A stretch of 64,000 bases of DNA from Streptomyces coffeae. Lineage in GTDB: Bacteria; Actinomycetota; Actinomycetes; Streptomycetales; Streptomycetaceae. Position 1 is the first letter of the stretch. Every line of letters begins with the position of its first letter. This document shows, piece after piece, positions 62,929-64,000 of the stretch. The stretch covers positions 105,723-169,722 of the forward strand of contig NZ_JAERRF010000020.1 in the NCBI RefSeq assembly GCF_016741875.1, read 5' to 3'. The position numbers and the translations under genes are program-made. Under the pieces are notes generated by a model. That model worked only from the letters and a program-made list of their open reading frames with translations, did not search any database and was not told the origin of the DNA.

Positions 62929-63164
62929 TCAGCGGGGCGGCCCCTGGTCGCCCCCCGGCGTGGGCCCGGCCTCTCCCAGCGCCGTGCCGGGACGGCTCGG
63001 CCGATTGAGCAATGGGTACTCGCCGCCGCGGCGCCCGCGGGTGTCGGTGTGTGTCCATCCGCGCGATGGCGCCGTCGCGCAGCGGCTGTCCGGCGAACCG
63101 ATCGAGCGGGGGCACCTGAAAGCCGGAGGCCGTCGGATCCGCGCCGCAAGCTCTTGAGCACGCG
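62929..63164. other. spacer after IS200/IS605 element
   Basis: Contains no supported gene. It is the flank that would supply the omega-RNA guide, then sequence of coding-like composition without a recognisable product. Confidence 0.4.
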
Positions 63165-63875
63165 TCAAGGGAGCTGGATCACCGCGCACGTCGGCCCCCG
63201 CTGATCGAGGGTCTCGCACTGCTCGGGCCCGTTAGCGACGACGGCACCTACTTCGATGCCCCAGGCTTTCGCCGGTACGACGACGGGCGTGGTGATCCGC
63301 TGTTCAACCACGCCTTTGTCGTTGGGACGCAGGGTGCTGCTGTAGAAGTCGGCCACCCCGTCGAGCGGATCGCCATGCCTGGTCACGGCGTTTCCGTAGA
63401 CCTCAATGGTGGCCCAGGTGTCCACGCCGTCCGCGTGCACGGTGAAGGTCAGCTTCAGATCCGATCGGGGCCCTTCGAGCTTGACGTCCGTGATGCTGGG
63501 CCGCCCGTTACCGCCTGCGGCTTTGGACGCACCGATGACCGCCACGCTCAAAGCCACCATGTAGAAGACGACCCCGAGGACGAGCACGATGGTCTCCCAG
63601 AGGTTGCCCCGCCGCGTGGGGCGGATAAGCAGGGCCACGATGCTGCAGACGATGGCGAGGATGGCGCAGAGACATGCCACGTAGATGGGCCAGGACTCAT
63701 TGTTGAGAGCGACGAAGACGATGTCGCTGGTGAGCCCGAGCGTGGTCATGATCCCGGCGACTGCGACCAGTGCCCCGGCAAGGATCTTGGCGACGTCGTC
63801 CAGGCGCTTTCCCACCTTGGCCTGGGTCTCATCGGACATCGGAGTGGGTTCGTGGCCGCCGCCGAGCTTCTTCAC
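63165..63875 (-). CDS. membrane protein, function unknown
   Basis: 236 residues from GTG 63875; ATG 63839 (MSDETQAKVGKRLDDVAKIL) is an alternative that fits a soluble head better. Three hydrophobic helices follow (ILAGALVAVAGIMTTLGL, IYVACLCAILAIVCSIVALL, ETIVLVLGVVFYMVALSVAV). The C-terminal ~110 residues are beta-rich and probably outside the membrane (TDVKLEGPRSDLKLTFTVHA, IEVYGNAVTRHGDPLDG, VVVPAKAWGIEVGAVVANG), with a pair of cysteines near the end. I do not recognise a family. The frame is intact and stands alone next to the IS200/IS605 element. Confidence 0.75.
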   Translation of the reverse strand: MKKLGGGHEPTPMSDETQAKVGKRLDDVAKILAGALVAVAGIMTTLGLTSDIVFVALNNESWPIYVACLCAILAIVCSIVALLIRPTRRGNLWETIVLVLGVVFYMVALSVAVIGASKAAGGNGRPSITDVKLEGPRSDLKLTFTVHADGVDTWATIEVYGNAVTRHGDPLDGVADFYSSTLRPNDKGVVEQRITTPVVVPAKAWGIEVGAVVANGPEQCETLDQRGPTCAVIQLP

Positions 63876-64000
63876 TTCGCCGATGGTGGCCGACGGGAGA
63901 GGATTCCGAGCGTATCCGCGCCCAGTAGGGGGCCAAAGGAAGGAAGAACCGGAAGGTCCGAAGCCATCCCGCCGTGCCCCGCCCGCGGTTGGATGGAACA

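Noticed and set aside
1..64000. CRISPR arrays
   Set aside because: No series of regularly spaced identical repeats was seen; the repeats found are single direct pairs, IS ends or short tandem units.
1..64000. tRNA and rRNA genes
   Set aside because: Occasional GTTCGAAT-like strings (e.g. near 35,730 and 39,037) lack cloverleaf context.

Overview
The window is high-GC actinobacterial DNA, almost certainly Streptomyces. Codon use is strongly G/C in third positions, GTG starts are common, and the content (a trans-AT PKS/NRPS cluster, a Tat-exported phospholipase C, a GAF/PAS/SpoIIE phosphatase, DUF397 and CoiA-like remnants, and many IS630, IS5, IS110, ISL3 and IS200/IS605 copies) is typical of a Streptomyces chromosome arm or large linear plasmid.

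Bases 1-19,319 are one co-directional block of assembly-line genes: the end of a PKS with an ACP; a PKS with KS-(ACP-like)-ACP-KS-CMT; a PKS with ACP-KS-CMT-ACP; an NRPS with C-A-NMT-PCP-C; and a free-standing AT-AT-PfaD-type oxidoreductase. No module has its own AT, so malonyl units must come from the last protein. No KR or DH is visible, so these last modules should leave beta-keto, C-methylated units. The A-domain pocket reads D-F-W-N-V-G-M-V-H-(K), a threonine code, and the embedded N-methyltransferase predicts N-methyl-threonine as the final unit. The terminal C-like domain has lost both histidines of HHxxxDG, and no thioesterase follows. From memory, the order resembles the oxazolomycin ozmH/J/K/L/M series, with Thr in place of Ser. 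That suggests a 16-methyloxazolomycin-like spiro-beta-lactone/gamma-lactam, which is inference.

From 19.3 kb on, the window is a patchwork of intact accessory genes and broken DNA. From 19.3 to 31 kb there is a frameshifted gene, a scrambled IS630, a secreted small protein between 160-bp direct repeats, a phospholipase C between IS5 remnants, an unusual 1032-residue GH18 protein with a C-terminal membrane/toxin-like region between other IS5 remnants, and a broken IS110. From 31 to 36.3 kb there is a D-amino-acid-flavoured group (alanine racemase, truncated D-Thr-aldolase-like fragment, Leu/Ile/Val-binding-like protein), a rhodanese and an Lrp regulator whose 3' end was rewritten by a TnpB fragment. 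From 36.3 to 44 kb there are IS debris, a LysR/cupin/DoxX group with a clear operator, a methyltransferase, a plasmid-like block and a GYD protein.

From 44 to 57.5 kb there are an IS630 with TA target duplication, an NmrA-type reductase, a dead CoiA-like gene, a methyltransferase bracketed by ISL3 ends, a short-inverted-repeat unit carrying a hypothetical gene, truncated MFS and thioesterase-like genes fused back to back, an AraC/hydrolase pair, and ISL3 and resolvase wrecks. From 57.5 to 64 kb there are a SpoIIE phosphatase, a WYL/hydrolase chimera, a complete IS200/IS605 element with intact tnpA and tnpB, and a membrane protein.

I saw no tRNA, rRNA, CRISPR array or phage structural gene. 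Homology statements rest on recognisable motifs and memory of families, not on searches.
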